From the NCBI GenBank assembly GCA_043757045.1, contig JAYVQC010000152.1, forward strand, positions 1-6,064: DNA of 6,064 nt, given 5' to 3'. Positions 5,700-6,064 of this stretch are shown piece after piece. Made by a program: the position numbers and the translations under genes. The notes beneath the pieces were generated by a model. It was not told the origin of the DNA and ran no database searches. It was given only the letters and a program-made list of their open reading frames with translations. This stretch comes from JANNGC01 sp043757045 (GTDB lineage: Bacteria; Verrucomicrobiota; Verrucomicrobiia; Limisphaerales; SIBH01). The first letter of the stretch is position 1. Every line of letters starts with the position of its first letter.

Positions 5700-5873
5700 G
5701 TGAGCGAGGAACACCCGACGACTGCGCCGGAGGAAACCACTTCAGGTCCGTCTGGTTCCGACGCCGAGCCGTGGCGCTGGTGTCCGCGTTGCGCGCACGA
5801 ACTGGAAAACCACAAGTGCAAGCTGCGCTGCCCGCGCTGCCATTACTTCATGAGCTGTTCGGATTTCGACTGA
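5700..5873 (+). CDS. Small Cys-rich zinc-ribbon protein, 57 aa, GTG start
   Basis: The frame runs from a GTG at 5700 to TGA at 5871-5873. An in-frame TAG at 5688-5690 leaves GTG as the only reasonable start; no Shine-Dalgarno is visible. The first 24 residues are acidic and low-complexity (E, T, S, P, G rich). The rest is compact and Cys-rich: WCPRC (C28, C31), then CKLRCPRCHYFMSC with C40, C44, C47 and C53, ending SDFD. Two CPRC knuckles fit a zinc ribbon, with C40 and C53 as extra possible ligands. From memory, short bacterial proteins with a similar CKL-x-CPRCGYFxSCxD ending are widespread but uncharacterised. The cysteine spacing is very unlikely in non-coding sequence. The function is unknown; protein or nucleic-acid binding is only a guess from the fold. 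It diverges from the unknown 260-aa gene across a 124-bp spacer. Confidence 0.78.
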   Translation: MSEEHPTTAPEETTSGPSGSDAEPWRWCPRCAHELENHKCKLRCPRCHYFMSCSDFD

Positions 5874-5973
5874 AGAGTCCTCGGGACGCTCCGGCTTTGG
5901 ATGAGCCAATCGAGGGCGACCGGCACCGGTTCGGCGCACCATCGGCTGAGAGCCTGTCTGAGAAATGGGTGGA

Positions 5974-6014
5974 ACGGGCTACCAGCCCGTCCCGCTGGGC
6001 TACCAGCCCAGCGG
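5974..6014. repeat. Tandem hairpins with shared core GGGCTACCAGCCC
   Basis: Two perfect hairpins with an identical 3-nt loop ACC stand side by side. The first is a 7-bp stem, ACGGGCT/AGCCCGT (5974-5980 with 5984-5990). The second is a 10-bp stem, CCGCTGGGCT/AGCCCAGCGG (5992-6001 with 6005-6014). The 13-bp core GGGCTACCAGCCC occurs at 5976-5988 and 5997-6009, a 21-bp period. No T-run follows on either strand, so this is a REP-like repeat rather than a simple terminator. The surrounding 5874-6064 shows no recognisable gene, and its reading frames lack family motifs. Confidence 0.75.
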
Positions 6015-6064
6015 AATGAGAGGGAGCTACCTTGGTTCGAGTTACCCTGTCTGGCCCGTGCGGC

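Noticed and set aside
5544..6019. Plus-strand frame of about 160 codons spanning the Cys-rich gene
   Set aside because: It is in a different frame from the cysteine-patterned product, starts inside the divergent gene, and ends within the tandem hairpins.

Overview
The window is about 60% GC and looks like ordinary chromosomal DNA from a Gram-negative-type bacterium. My best guess at lineage is Verrucomicrobiota (Limisphaerales/Pedosphaera-like). That guess rests on the style of the intergenic repeats (ATGACGA heptamer arrays, short hairpins with 3-nt loops such as GGCAGGCG-tcc-CGCCTGCC and GGGCT-acc-AGCCC) and on gene starts that mostly lack a Shine-Dalgarno motif. It is inference from memory, not from a search.

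The left two thirds (1-4282) is a run of five minus-strand genes, read right to left: yicC (endoribonuclease family), gmk (guanylate kinase), coaC (phosphopantothenoylcysteine decarboxylase without a fused CoaB), a six-segment membrane sensor histidine kinase, and an NtrC-type response regulator cut by the left edge at its Walker A motif. yicC-gmk-coaC is a classic housekeeping order (RNA turnover, GMP to GDP, coenzyme A synthesis). The two-component pair is attached directly behind it: 13 bp after coaC, and kinase and regulator overlap by ATGA. The two larger gaps in the run each hold a repeat. A 77-bp heptamer hairpin lies between yicC and gmk. A 109-bp inverted-repeat element lies between gmk and coaC, where rpoZ is found in many genomes.

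The right third holds small genes in mixed orientation. A plus-strand FmdB-type zinc-ribbon protein (4475-4702) diverges from yicC. It converges on a minus-strand conserved-looking protein of unknown function (4793-5575), which is followed by a possible translationally coupled 26-codon ORF. Divergent from that unknown gene is a GTG-started 57-residue Cys-rich protein (5700-5873). The last 190 bases contain no recognisable gene but carry two tandem hairpins sharing the core GGGCTACCAGCCC.

I see no RNA gene, CRISPR array, transposase or prophage gene. Nothing here amounts to a clear new system. The items most worth a second look are the short Cys-rich gene, the tiny coupled ORF, the repeat elements inside the operon and the unknown 260-aa protein.
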